Shown piece after piece: positions 25,364-33,640 of a DNA stretch of 51,749 nucleotides. The stretch is from assembly GCA_913055805.1 (NCBI GenBank), contig CAJXLF010000016.1:1-51749 (forward strand), in the 5' to 3' direction. This DNA is from an uncultured Salinisphaerales bacterium (lineage in GTDB: Bacteria > Pseudomonadota > Gammaproteobacteria > Nevskiales > CAJXLF01). The translations under genes and the position numbers were made by a program. The notes under the pieces were generated by a model that was given only the letters and a program-made list of their open reading frames with translations, was not told where the DNA came from and ran no database searches. Position 1 is the stretch's first letter, and each line of letters opens with the position of its first letter.

Positions 25364-26209
25364 TCAGGCCGCCTTGCGGGCCCGGTCGAGCGACACCACC
25401 TTGCCGTCGCGGCTCAGCCGGGCGCTCTCGTGGTCGAGATTCACCCAGTGGATGATTTCCATGCTGCCGTCCAGGTTTTCGGCCAGCGCAGTGCAGGATT
25501 CCACCCAATCGCCGCAGTTGTAGTAGGTCACGCCATCGATTTCGCGAATCTCGGCATGGTGGATGTGACCACAGATGACGCCGTCCAGCTTGCGCTTGCG
25601 GCATTCATAGGCCAGCGCTTCCTCGAACTCCGATATGAAGTTCACGGCCACCTTGACCTTGTGCTTCACAAACGCTGACAGCGACCAGTAGGGCATGCCC
25701 GCCCGCGCGCGTCCGTAGTTGAGCCAGCGGTTAACGGCCATCAGCCCGTCATAGGCCTTGTCACCGGCAAAGGCCAGCCAGCGGTGGTAGCGGGTGATGA
25801 CGTCGAACTGGTCGCCGTGCGTGATCAGCAGGCGGCGGCCATCGGCTGTCTCATGCACGACTTCGTTCACGATCTTGATATTGCCGATCTGCAACTCGTA
25901 GTCGACGAACTTGCGCAGGAACTCGTCGTGGTTACCCGTCACATAGTAGACGTCGGTGCCGCGCTTGGATTTGGTCAGCACCTTGCGCACCACATTGGTA
26001 TGCGTCTGCGGCCAGTAGAAAGTGGATTTCAGGCTCCAGCCGTCGATGATGTCGCCGACCAGAAAGAGGTTCTCGCATTCGTTCTGCTTGAGAAACTCTT
26101 CCAGATGGGCAGCCTTGCAATTGGGTGTGCCCAGGTGGACATCCGATATCCACAGGCTGCGGTATTTCTTGCGGCCGGTCTTTCCGGTCTTTTTGATTTT
26201 TTCACTCAT
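25364..26209 (-). CDS. plcP: PlcP-like metallophosphoesterase (phospholipid-degrading), LpxH-related
   Basis: A 281-residue calcineurin-type phosphoesterase of COG2908. Metal ligands from this start are D23 and H25 (SDVHLG), D53 (VGDIIDGW), N93-H94-D95 (GNHDEF), H131 (THGDQFD) and the GHIHH at 214-218. It is usually labelled UDP-2,3-diacylglucosamine diphosphatase, but the SDVHLG/GDIIDGW signature and position beside a diacylglycerol-type glycosyltransferase and ugd match PlcP, the phospholipase C that yields diacylglycerol under phosphate starvation. ATG 26209 follows a purine-rich AGAGAGAAG; ATGs at 26236 and 26287 are alternatives. A 272-bp gap with no gene separates it from the glycosyltransferase. 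Confidence 0.75.
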   Translation of the reverse strand: MSEKIKKTGKTGRKKYRSLWISDVHLGTPNCKAAHLEEFLKQNECENLFLVGDIIDGWSLKSTFYWPQTHTNVVRKVLTKSKRGTDVYYVTGNHDEFLRKFVDYELQIGNIKIVNEVVHETADGRRLLITHGDQFDVITRYHRWLAFAGDKAYDGLMAVNRWLNYGRARAGMPYWSLSAFVKHKVKVAVNFISEFEEALAYECRKRKLDGVICGHIHHAEIREIDGVTYYNCGDWVESCTALAENLDGSMEIIHWVNLDHESARLSRDGKVVSLDRARKAA

Positions 26210-26481
26210 AGTCTTCTCTCTCTTCTCTTTTTCCATGCCTCTACTATGCAAGTACGCTGTTGCACAGCTGTTAAGTGTTTGTGACAAATTGATGAAGCCA
26301 GAGCAGCATCAGCGAGAAGAAGGGGGTCTCGGCAACCGGCTGAACCAGGCCGGAAACGACGATGTAGACATGCAGTCCCGAAGACACCGAGCGGTCACGG
26401 CAGCGGACGGCGATATTCTTCGGCTCAGATGGATTTGGGGAGGGTGTCTCTGCCAGGTTGTCTGGACAGGGCATTATTTAC

Positions 26482-27585
26482 TCAGGCCTGCTTGAGCCTC
26501 GGGGCAGAGGGTGCGGCCGACTTGGCGCCGCTTAATTCGGCTATGAAACGGTGCAGGGTTTGCACGGCCTCGCGCCGGCCGTCCCGGCGATGTGTGTCCA
26601 TGTTGGCCCGGTAGCCGTTTTCGTTGAGCAGGAATTCTTCGATCTGATCGCTGCTGATGTCGGCAAAGCTGCTGCGCCGGCCGATGCCCATGCGTTCCAC
26701 CATGAAGGCATTGAGGCGCTGTTCGAAACAGTCTTCCGGCAGCACGAATACCGGCTTGCCGAAATGAATGGCTTCGCCCATGGCCTGGTTGCCGGAGGTG
26801 GACAGCATGGCGCGGCAGCCGGCCATGTCCTGCACGAATGCCTCGTTGGCGCGTGGCCGGTAGTGCAGATTGCCGTCACGGCCGCGGCGCGTGGTGCCGT
26901 AAACCTTGACCGGAATGGAAAGTCCCTTGAGCGCGGCTTCCACATGCGGCAGGTACTGGTGTTCGCCTTTGTTGAAATAAGCCATCAGGTAGTCGCCGTC
27001 ACTGGCGGTCTGCGCCAGTACTTCATCACGCATCAGCGGGCCGATCACTTCGGTGCCCGCCCAGCGGGGTATGGCCGGGTAGAAGCTGGAAACCAGAATG
27101 CGTTCGGGTATGCCCATCAGGCTCAGATATCCGAGTGCGTCGCGGTGACCCAGCAACCAGTCCTCCCGCGGCAGCGGTGGCTTGCAGTAGGCAATGATGC
27201 CGACGTGGTCGAAGCTGATGCGTGGAATGCCCATGCGTCTAGCCGCACGGTGAGTCCAGGCCTCCGAGTCTGAAATCACCAGATCGGTCTGGTGGTCGCG
27301 AATCAGCTGTTCCACGCGCCGCGTAGCGGCGCCACCCAGCAGCAGATCCGTCATGGGCGAAGCGTTGCGGCGAATGGTCAGTGGTGGCGATATGCGCCCA
27401 CTCTGGTCATAGACATAACCAATGGTGGGAATCTTCACCGTCGGGAAACGCTTGTGCAGCATTTCGTAGGCGTCTTCGCCGGCCAGCACCAGCACGTCGT
27501 GTGTTTTCATCAGCGCGGGCAGTACGGCAGCCGTACGCATGGCGTGGCCGCGTCCGTAACCCATGACACCGTAGATGATCTTCAT
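26482..27585 (-). CDS. MJ1255/VC2487-type glycosyltransferase, probably diacylglycerol-specific (Agt-like)
   Basis: A 367-residue GT-B enzyme of the TIGR00661 group, distantly MurG-like. The N-terminus is IIYGVMGYGRGHAMRT, the acceptor-side glycine loop; the C-terminal donor site has LSTSGNQAMGEAIHFGKP followed by PEDCFEQRLNA. In Pseudomonas aeruginosa an enzyme of this kind next to plcP makes glycolipids during phosphate stress (established for agt1/plcP). Here ugd is 25 bp upstream, so glucuronosyl-diacylglycerol is a reasonable product; glucosyl transfer is also possible. GGAGG precedes the ATG. Confidence 0.78.
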   Translation of the reverse strand: MKIIYGVMGYGRGHAMRTAAVLPALMKTHDVLVLAGEDAYEMLHKRFPTVKIPTIGYVYDQSGRISPPLTIRRNASPMTDLLLGGAATRRVEQLIRDHQTDLVISDSEAWTHRAARRMGIPRISFDHVGIIAYCKPPLPREDWLLGHRDALGYLSLMGIPERILVSSFYPAIPRWAGTEVIGPLMRDEVLAQTASDGDYLMAYFNKGEHQYLPHVEAALKGLSIPVKVYGTTRRGRDGNLHYRPRANEAFVQDMAGCRAMLSTSGNQAMGEAIHFGKPVFVLPEDCFEQRLNAFMVERMGIGRRSSFADISSDQIEEFLLNENGYRANMDTHRRDGRREAVQTLHRFIAELSGAKSAAPSAPRLKQA

Positions 27586-27610
27586 GCCGGCCTCCTGCGA
27601 AACATTGGCA

Positions 27611-29008
27611 TCAGTCCACCACTACCAGGCCGCCGTGTGTGCCGGTCGCCGGCAGCGGCAGGGCGGCAGGTATGGACACAGACCGCTGACCGCGGCCGAT
27701 GCCGTAGTAGGTAAAGCCTCTATCGGCCATGTCCTGCGGGTCGTAGAGATTGCGACCGTCGAAAATGACGGGTTCGTTCAGCAACCGCTCCATGATCGTG
27801 AAGCTGGGGTTGCGGAACAGATGCCACTCGGTGATCACCAGCAGTGCGTCGGCATTCTTCAACGCTTCTTCCGGCGTTTCGCACAGCAACAGGTCACTGC
27901 GGTCGCCGTAGATGCGCTGACATTCGCCCATGGCTTCCGGGTCATAAGCCTGCACCCGGGCGCCGGCGTTCCAGAGTGCATCCATCAGTACGCGGCTGGA
28001 GGCCTCGCGCATGTCATCGGTGTTGGGCTTGAAGGCCAGGCCCCACAGCGCGAAGGTCTTGCCGGCGAGATTGCCCTGGAAGTGCTGCAGTATCTTGCGG
28101 AACAGCACTTCTTTCTGGCGCTCGTTCACCTTGAGTACGGAATCGATCAGCGGCGTGTCGTAGTTCACGCTGTCACCGGTGCGCGCCAGCGCCTGCACAT
28201 CCTTGGGAAAGCAGGAGCCGCCAAAGCCGCAACCCGGGTAGATGAAGTGGTAGCCAATGCGCCGGTCTGCGCCAATGCCGCGGCGAATGGCGTCCACATC
28301 GGCGCCAACGCGGTCGGCCAGATTGGCCATCTCGTTCATGAAGCTGATCTTGGTCGCCAGCATGGCGTTGGCCGCGTACTTGGTCATTTCCGAGGAACGG
28401 ATGTCCATTTCCACAATGCGGTCGGAGCTGCGGTTGAAACCGGCATACAGCTGGCGCAGGGTGCGCGCGGCGCGTTTGCCATCCACACCGATCACGACAC
28501 GGTCGGGTTTCATGAAGTCACTGATGGCCGCGCCTTCCTTGAGAAACTCGGGGTTGGAGGCGACGTCGAAGTCCAGCATCAGCCGGCGTTCGCGCAATTG
28601 TTCGCGAATGGCGCCGCGCACCTTCTCTGTGGTGCCAACCGGTACCGTGGACTTGGTCACCACCAGGCAGTAGTCGCGCATGTGTTCGCCAATGCTTGAG
28701 GCCACGGACAGTACGTGGCTGACGTCCGCCGAACCGTCTTCATCAGGCGGTGTGCCTACGGCAATAAACAGCACTTCGCCGTGGCGCACACCGGCCTCGG
28801 TGGAGGTGGTGAAGCGCAGGCGGCCACCTGCCGTGTTGCGTTCCACCAGGTCTTCCAGGCCAGGTTCGTAGATGGGGATTTCCCCGCGTTGCAGGGCGGC
28901 AATCTTGCCGGCATTAATGTCTACGCAGAGTACGTTATTGCCTTCTTCTGCCAGACAGGCTCCGGTCACAAGACCGACATAACCGGTGCCGAAAATAGTG
29001 ATTTGCAT
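27611..29008 (-). CDS. ugd: UDP-glucose 6-dehydrogenase
   Basis: A 465-residue NAD-dependent enzyme oxidising UDP-glucose to UDP-glucuronate in the cytosol. The N-terminal Rossmann motif is [19 protein letters not shown], the substrate loop has [14 protein letters not shown], and the catalytic Cys is in [13 protein letters not shown]; the C-terminal domain has [16 protein letters not shown]. It is the first gene of a probable operon with the glycosyltransferase and plcP, and has a tandem Pho box upstream, so it likely supplies UDP-glucuronate for phosphate-stress glycolipids. AGAGGAA lies just before the ATG. Confidence 0.95.
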   Translation of the reverse strand: MQITIFGTGYVGLVTGACLAEEGNNVLCVDINAGKIAALQRGEIPIYEPGLEDLVERNTAGGRLRFTTSTEAGVRHGEVLFIAVGTPPDEDGSADVSHVLSVASSIGEHMRDYCLVVTKSTVPVGTTEKVRGAIREQLRERRLMLDFDVASNPEFLKEGAAISDFMKPDRVVIGVDGKRAARTLRQLYAGFNRSSDRIVEMDIRSSEMTKYAANAMLATKISFMNEMANLADRVGADVDAIRRGIGADRRIGYHFIYPGCGFGGSCFPKDVQALARTGDSVNYDTPLIDSVLKVNERQKEVLFRKILQHFQGNLAGKTFALWGLAFKPNTDDMREASSRVLMDALWNAGARVQAYDPEAMGECQRIYGDRSDLLLCETPEEALKNADALLVITEWHLFRNPSFTIMERLLNEPVIFDGRNLYDPQDMADRGFTYYGIGRGQRSVSIPAALPLPATGTHGGLVVVD

Positions 29009-29051
29009 TACATTTCCTCTCTATTCCTTTCTTTTTTACGCTGGAAATGCT

Positions 29052-29102
29052 GCGGCAGTGCCGTGACAGAGCGGTGAAAAGAAGATGACGATTTTGCGAC
29101 AG
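29052..29102 (-). promoter_or_regulatory. Tandem Pho box array (PhoB site) upstream of ugd
   Basis: Read on the minus strand, five 7-mers follow each other at exactly 11-bp spacing from 29102: CTGTCGC, TCGTCAT, TTTTCAC, CTGTCAC and CTGCCGC. Each matches the PhoB half-site CTGTCAY in at least 5 of 7 bases, and the fourth matches fully. The 11-bp period is that of classical Pho boxes. The array ends 43 bp before the ugd start, with a possible -10 TAAAAA and an AGAGGAA ribosome-binding site between. Confidence 0.65.
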
Positions 29103-29110
29103 GTGTTTTG

Positions 29111-29905
29111 ATGCAGTTATCCGTATATCAGGTAGATGCCTTTACCCAACGGCTGTTCGGCGGCAATTCCGCGGCGATAGTGCCGCTCGATGAATGGCTG
29201 GACGAGGATTTGCTGCAGGCGATTGCGGCGGAAAACAATCTGTCCGAGACGGCCTATTTTGTGCCCGAACCACCCGGAGGCGAGGCCGACTTCGCCCTGC
29301 GCTGGTTCACCCCTGAAGTCGAGGTCGATCTTTGTGGACATGCCACGCTGGCCACGGCCTGGCTGCTGTTTCATGAGCTGGGCTATAGCGCGGATTCCGT
29401 CAGCTTTGTTACCCGCAGCGGCGTATTGTTCGCTGAGCAGCAGGGTGACAGGGTGGTGATTGATCTGCCGGCACGCGCCTCGGTCGAGGTCGATTGTCCG
29501 GCCCCGTTGGCAGAGGGCCTGGGCAGGCAACCGGCGGCCGTGCGCAGTGGCGCCAACCTGATCGCCGTGTTCGAGTCGGAAGCCGACGTGGCGGCCCTGT
29601 CACCTGATTTTCGCCGGCTGGCCGAGCTGCATCCCCAGGGTGTGATCGTGACTGCACCGGGCGATGAGGTGGATGTGGTATCGCGCTTCTTCGGGCCGTC
29701 TTTCGGTATCGACGAGGATCCGGTTACCGGTTCGGCGCATGCGGATCTGGCGCCCTACTGGTGCGAGCGTCTGGGCAGGGCGGCTTTCAGTGCGCGGCAG
29801 ATTTCCAGGCGCGTCGGGGAACTGGCGGTCGATATGCAGGGTGATCGTGTGCGGCTGGCCGGGCACGGCGTGCTGTATCTGCGCGGCAGTATTGAACTGT
29901 CCTGA
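29111..29905 (+). CDS. PhzF-family isomerase-like protein
   Basis: A 264-residue protein of the PhzF/diaminopimelate-epimerase fold. The N-terminus, YQVDAFTQRLFGGNSAAIV, and the loop NNLSETAYFV with the family's catalytic Glu, DLCGHATLATAW, and DPVTGSAHADLAPYW near the C-terminus are diagnostic. Family members isomerise small metabolites; the substrate is unknown. ATG 29111 is preferred to a TTG 3 bp earlier. It diverges from ugd, and the Pho array lies just before its start, so it could also be affected by PhoB. Confidence 0.9.
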   Translation: MQLSVYQVDAFTQRLFGGNSAAIVPLDEWLDEDLLQAIAAENNLSETAYFVPEPPGGEADFALRWFTPEVEVDLCGHATLATAWLLFHELGYSADSVSFVTRSGVLFAEQQGDRVVIDLPARASVEVDCPAPLAEGLGRQPAAVRSGANLIAVFESEADVAALSPDFRRLAELHPQGVIVTAPGDEVDVVSRFFGPSFGIDEDPVTGSAHADLAPYWCERLGRAAFSARQISRRVGELAVDMQGDRVRLAGHGVLYLRGSIELS

Positions 29906-29906
29906 A

Positions 29907-30293
29907 CTAGTGCTTGGCGGGTCTCTGCTTTTCCTGATTGAAATCCACGTGGTCGAACAGCATCGGGTATTTCTTCTTCAGCCGGATCTGGTCGGCCACG
30001 ATGCGGCGCATGCCCACGCCCTGATTGAACTGCACGGAAAAGCCGTGTTCATCGGCACGCAGCACCTTGCCATTAATGTGCACTTCCTCGCCGTCTATGT
30101 AGCGGATCACGCCCTCGAAGGGATAATCATCCGGCGCGTTGGGGTCGTCGTTGAACAACACGCGCATGCCGCCCTCGGAGAGTTCGGCAATTGTGTAGCC
30201 GGCGTCGCCAACATGCAGTAGCGGCCGTTCCGCCATGGGGTAGTGCAGACGATACTGACGGCGACGTTCATATAAGTAGGATTTACCCATCAT
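29907..30293 (-). CDS. PilZ-domain protein (c-di-GMP receptor-like)
   Basis: A 128-residue single-domain PilZ protein. The c-di-GMP-binding pieces are present: an N-terminal Arg cluster, ERRRQYR, at about residues 9-15 (the RxxxR motif), and ELSEGG at about 38-43, corresponding to the [DN]xSxxG motif. Such proteins sense cyclic di-GMP and alter motility or surface polysaccharides. It is convergent with the PhzF gene, with 1 bp between the two stops. Two adjacent ATGs (30293, 30290) could start it. Confidence 0.88.
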   Translation of the reverse strand: MMGKSYLYERRRQYRLHYPMAERPLLHVGDAGYTIAELSEGGMRVLFNDDPNAPDDYPFEGVIRYIDGEEVHINGKVLRADEHGFSVQFNQGVGMRRIVADQIRLKKKYPMLFDHVDFNQEKQRPAKH

Positions 30294-30323
30294 TTAGCGT
30301 ATCCCGATCGAGCAATAAGCCAA

Positions 30324-30344
30324 TGACGGCTTTTCTCGCCGTCA
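30324..30344 (-). terminator. Weak stem-loop after the DUF488 gene
   Basis: TGACGGC and GCCGTCA form a 7-bp stem with a 7-nt loop, 40 bp beyond the stop of the minus-strand DUF488 gene and just upstream of the PilZ start. The following TTGGCTTATTG is only partly T-rich, so termination is uncertain. Confidence 0.3.
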
Positions 30345-30384
30345 CCCTTATATATCGGCGGAAAACGGGAAAACTGAAGGGTTT

Positions 30385-30735
30385 TCAGAGAGGGTTTTGT
30401 TGCAGGTACTGCTTGAGTGCGGTGGCGTTATTCAGTGAGGTTTCGCGGGAAGCGAACAGCAGGGTGACCTTGCCCTGCAGATAGGGGCGCAGGGTTTCAA
30501 GCGCCTGTGGTGCGGCATTCAGCTCGGCAAAATAGCGCTTACGGAATTCTTCCCATTTGTCAGGGTCGTGGTGGTACCACTTGCGTAACTCGGTGGATGG
30601 CGCGCAATCCCTGGCCCAGTAGTCGAGCCGGGCCTTTTCCCTCGACAGCCCGCGCGGCCAGATGCGGTCGATCAGGATGCGTTGGCCATCGCTGTCAGAC
30701 GGTGGGTCATAAATACGCTTGGTGTATATCTGCAT
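30385..30735 (-). CDS. DUF488 (YeaO-like) protein
   Basis: A 116-residue soluble protein of the DUF488 family. The hallmarks are KRIYDPPSDSDGQRILIDRIWPRGLSRE-type sequence (the invariant R-DR-WPRG-S), the acidic and basic central part with WYHHDPDKWEEF, and a late TLLFASRE strand. The biochemical role of the family is not established. It lies 8 bp downstream of the small gene at 30744, so the two are probably one transcript. Confidence 0.9.
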   Translation of the reverse strand: MQIYTKRIYDPPSDSDGQRILIDRIWPRGLSREKARLDYWARDCAPSTELRKWYHHDPDKWEEFRKRYFAELNAAPQALETLRPYLQGKVTLLFASRETSLNNATALKQYLQQNPL

Positions 30736-30743
30736 GCGCCCGG

Positions 30744-31007
30744 TCAGAGGTTTTTGCGTGCAATGCCAAAATGCTTATGCACCAGCGACGCAGGTCCGGC
30801 GAAGGGTATGGCCACCAATTCGAAGGCGGCCCGCCGGTAGTTGCCTGCCTGCCCATGGGCACGGGCCAGCGCCCAGTGCGTCTTGATATGGATGATCGCC
30901 TCTGCATGACTGTCGATATGCAGCTGATTCAGCATGTCGATGGCGGTCTGGCTATGACCGTTGGCGATGGCCTGTTTTGCCTGTTGCAACTGTGCATCCA
31001 GAGGCAT
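30744..31007 (-). CDS. Small helical protein, DUF3703/TPR-like
   Basis: An 87-residue soluble protein with two or three predicted helices in a TPR-like arrangement: LDAQLQQAKQAIANGHSQTA, then HIKTHWALARAHGQAGNYR. The arrangement, with H-x-x-x-HW and a final IPF-P-S segment, resembles DUF3703 proteins, but I am not certain of the family. It is 8 bp upstream of the DUF488 gene in the same direction. No catalytic residues are recognisable. Confidence 0.6.
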   Translation of the reverse strand: MPLDAQLQQAKQAIANGHSQTAIDMLNQLHIDSHAEAIIHIKTHWALARAHGQAGNYRRAAFELVAIPFAGPASLVHKHFGIARKNL

Positions 31008-31082
31008 TGCATTCTCCGAACCCTGTCTCTGTCACCATCTTAGACGGAATGAGCGACAAAGCCAGTCGCATGCCGGGGTGGG

Positions 31083-32273
31083 TTAAACGGCCTGGCCGGC
31101 GGCATGTCCGGAAGCCCAGGCCCACTGGAAGTTGAAACCGCCCAGGTGGCCGGTGACATCGACTACCTCACCAATGAAATAAAGCCCGGGTACTGACTTC
31201 ACTTCCATGGTGGTAGAGGAGAGGGCGTCGGTATCCACGCCTCCCAGAGTCACCTCGGCTGTCTTGTAGCCTTCACTGCCGCCGGGCCGGAATGACCAGC
31301 CGGCCAGTTGTCCGGCAATAGCCTGCAATGCCTGTTCGTCATGCTGCCGCATGGGTTTGCTGCCGAAGCTGAGTTCACAGAGCCGCTGGGCCAGACGTTT
31401 GGGTAACACCTCTGCCAGTACATTGTGCAACTCGGCGTCGGGTCGCGTCTGGCGGCGTTCCTGAAGCCAGACTTCGGCGTCCACACCCGGTAACAGGTCC
31501 ACCCGGATCTCTTCACCCGGTTGCCAGTAGGAGGACACCTGCAGGATGGCCGGCCCGCTGATGCCGCGATGGGTAAACAGCATGCCGGCGGTAAAGGCGG
31601 CGTCATGGCTGCGCGCGGTCACCGGCAGAGCGACGCCGCTGAGATCGGCATAACGGGCCAGCGCCTTGCCCTCGAATGTCAGCGGCACCAGCGCGGCGCG
31701 CGTATCTCGAACGCTCAGCCCGAATTGGCGGGCCAGATCGTAGCCAAAACCACTGGCGCCCATCTTGGGAATGGACAGCCCGCCACAGGCCACCACCAGC
31801 GAGCGGCATTCAAGACTTGTTTGCGGCGTGCTGATGGAAAACCCGTTGTCCGTCTTGCGAACCTCAATAATCCGGCTGCGGGTTTCTATCTGTACATTGG
31901 CCTGCAGGCATTCATTCATCAGCATGTTCACGATCTGCCGGGAAGAGTCGTCGCAGAACAACTGGCCGAGTTCCTTCTCGTGCCAGGCGATGCCATGTTT
32001 ATCCACCATGGCGATGAAGTCCCATTGGGTATAGCGCGCCAGGGCCGACTTGCAGAAATGCGGATTGGCCGACAGGAAATTCTCCGGCGTGGTGTACAGG
32101 TTGGTGAAATTACAGCGCCCGCCGCCGGACATGAGGATTTTCTTGCCGACCCTGTTACTGCCCTCCAGCACGAGCACGCGCCGGCCACGCTGACCGGCCT
32201 GCAGGGCGCACATCAATCCGGCGGCACCGCCACCGATGACGACGACGTCAAATGAATTCAATGAGTTTTCCAT
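31083..32273 (-). CDS. HI0933/YhiN-family flavoprotein
   Basis: A 396-residue FAD-binding protein of the HI0933 family (often named aminoacetone oxidase or BaiN-like). It opens with VVIGGGAAGLMCALQAGQRG, the FAD dinucleotide-binding motif, followed by MSGGGRCNFTN, the family's most conserved motif. The C-terminal part has LYFIGEVVDVTGHLGGFNFQ and WAWASGHAAG. A role as a reductase of unsaturated compounds is known only for some relatives. It stands alone, transcribed leftward, about 50 bp downstream of the aldolase-like gene. Confidence 0.92.
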   Translation of the reverse strand: MENSLNSFDVVVIGGGAAGLMCALQAGQRGRRVLVLEGSNRVGKKILMSGGGRCNFTNLYTTPENFLSANPHFCKSALARYTQWDFIAMVDKHGIAWHEKELGQLFCDDSSRQIVNMLMNECLQANVQIETRSRIIEVRKTDNGFSISTPQTSLECRSLVVACGGLSIPKMGASGFGYDLARQFGLSVRDTRAALVPLTFEGKALARYADLSGVALPVTARSHDAAFTAGMLFTHRGISGPAILQVSSYWQPGEEIRVDLLPGVDAEVWLQERRQTRPDAELHNVLAEVLPKRLAQRLCELSFGSKPMRQHDEQALQAIAGQLAGWSFRPGGSEGYKTAEVTLGGVDTDALSSTTMEVKSVPGLYFIGEVVDVTGHLGGFNFQWAWASGHAAGQAV

Positions 32274-32326
32274 TCAGGGATTGCAGTACGTATGAGTCAA
32301 ACGTTTACAAAGCCGGTAATGATGAG

Positions 32327-33148
32327 CTACATGGCGCTGCGTTCAATAGCTTTGCTTCGTGAGCAATAGGCAGCAAATTCTTCATGCAGTTCTGAGGGTG
32401 GCAGTTTGGCCAGTGAATCCAGCAGGGCGCGGGATGCCGCAATCTCTTGTTTGAGACTAATTTTTGATTCATCCGGGCTCAGATATACCCTCGAAATAAG
32501 AGCCTGGCTGGCGCCCAGACGCGGCAATTGCGCGTAGACAAGACGAGGTGGCATAGGCAAAGATGAATCGTTTACACGACCTATGCCACCAATCCCGAAC
32601 GGCATACCGCATTCCCTTAGAATCTGTGTCGCGTTATCGAGGTGCCCATCCGCCAGCACGTGGAAGTGGCTGGGAAGCTTCATTTGAAGGTGCAGGTCAT
32701 TCAGCCCGAAATGCAGTTCATCTACACCTTCCAACCGCGAGAGTTCCTTGGCCAGTGCGAGCGCTTGCACAGTTTCAACGAGCAGGCAAGTCCTCGCCCG
32801 GCCTCCCACGAGTTCTATAAATCGATGTGCTTCATGCATACTGGAAAAAAACGGTAGCATCAGCACCTGTGCGCCATGCAAGATCAGGCTGTTGATCTCT
32901 TCTTCGGATCCGCTGTGAATCGGGTTGGTCCGGGCAAAGAGTTCGGCATTACGAATTACAGCCGCCACAGACACCAGGTCCTCGGGTAGGTGATTTGAGA
33001 TGCGGTGGACGGACACGTTCTGTCGGTCGGTTTTTCCGATCTGTTCCAGGTCGACGCCGATACGCGTTATGCCTGCTTCATCCGCCCGCTGAGCCAGGGC
33101 CGGTTCGTTAGTGAACAAAATAAATGAAAAGTCTTTGCCGTAGCTCAC
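32327..33148 (-). CDS. HpcH/HpaI aldolase/citrate lyase-like protein
   Basis: A 273-residue TIM-barrel-type protein. LLVETVQALALAKEL carries the Glu of the metal site (LIET in relatives) and GLNDLHL corresponds to the GxNDL motif with the metal-binding Asp. Typical members cleave or form C-C bonds of keto acids with pyruvate or acetyl units. It starts at a GTG with no clear ribosome-binding site and follows the cupin gene by 15 bp, so it is the last gene of a three-gene cassette with the GT2 and cupin genes. A role in sugar or surface-glycan metabolism is inferred from that context. Confidence 0.75.
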   Translation of the reverse strand: MSYGKDFSFILFTNEPALAQRADEAGITRIGVDLEQIGKTDRQNVSVHRISNHLPEDLVSVAAVIRNAELFARTNPIHSGSEEEINSLILHGAQVLMLPFFSSMHEAHRFIELVGGRARTCLLVETVQALALAKELSRLEGVDELHFGLNDLHLQMKLPSHFHVLADGHLDNATQILRECGMPFGIGGIGRVNDSSLPMPPRLVYAQLPRLGASQALISRVYLSPDESKISLKQEIAASRALLDSLAKLPPSELHEEFAAYCSRSKAIERSAM

Positions 33149-33163
33149 TGAAGGTGGCCGAAG

Positions 33164-33640
33164 TTATTTGAATTGATAGGGAATTACGTCTGTGTCTGCC
33201 GGTAGACGCCATTCATCCGGGTCGTCATATTGATACGGATGGTCGGTAATATTGAGAAAACCTGAAGCTGCTGACTGGAGATTCTGCAGGCCATGCCATA
33301 CCCCGGGTGGGACAACGACCAGACAAGGGTCAATATGTCCCAGCCTGAACTCGTTGACGAGCCCACGGGTAGGGGATTGGTTGCGGTCGTCATACATAAC
33401 CAGGCGCACCAATCCCATATTTACAAAGAAACCATCGGTTTGTTTTTTGTGGTGATGCCATGCGCTAATGGCTTCGGGGTGCATGACAACCTGCATGATG
33501 TGCTGCGCCGAGTGCTGTAACTCGGGCCAGTCGGTTCTGAATAACTCGGTAGTAATACTGGAGCCGGTAATAATGTGCCGGGTTTGTTTTATCTGAACGC
33601 CATCTATGAAATTCATTACCCGGCGCCAGTCTGAAGTCAT
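33164..33640 (-). CDS. RmlC-like cupin (dTDP-sugar epimerase-related)
   Basis: A 158-residue cupin resembling dTDP-4-dehydrorhamnose 3,5-epimerase relatives. Visible elements are SAWHHHKKQTDGFFV (His-rich first strand), LVVVPPGVWHGLQNL (second cupin motif) and a final DHPYQYDDPDEWRLP, the usual tail of the group. ATG 33640 overlaps the stop codon of the upstream glycosyltransferase (ATGA), implying coupled translation; a longer start at 33673 would run into that gene. No other dTDP-sugar genes are nearby. It may modify a sugar used by the GT2 partner. Confidence 0.75.
   Translation of the reverse strand: MTSDWRRVMNFIDGVQIKQTRHIITGSSITTELFRTDWPELQHSAQHIMQVVMHPEAISAWHHHKKQTDGFFVNMGLVRLVMYDDRNQSPTRGLVNEFRLGHIDPCLVVVPPGVWHGLQNLQSAASGFLNITDHPYQYDDPDEWRLPADTDVIPYQFK

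Noticed and set aside
26271-26474. 67-residue frame between the glycosyltransferase and plcP
   Set aside because: No ribosome-binding site, Pro/Ser-rich start and no similarity I know; the gap is better explained as leader DNA of plcP.
27575-28699. Long open frame (374 residues) opposite ugd
   Set aside because: Antisense to ugd with no ribosome-binding site or recognisable domain.
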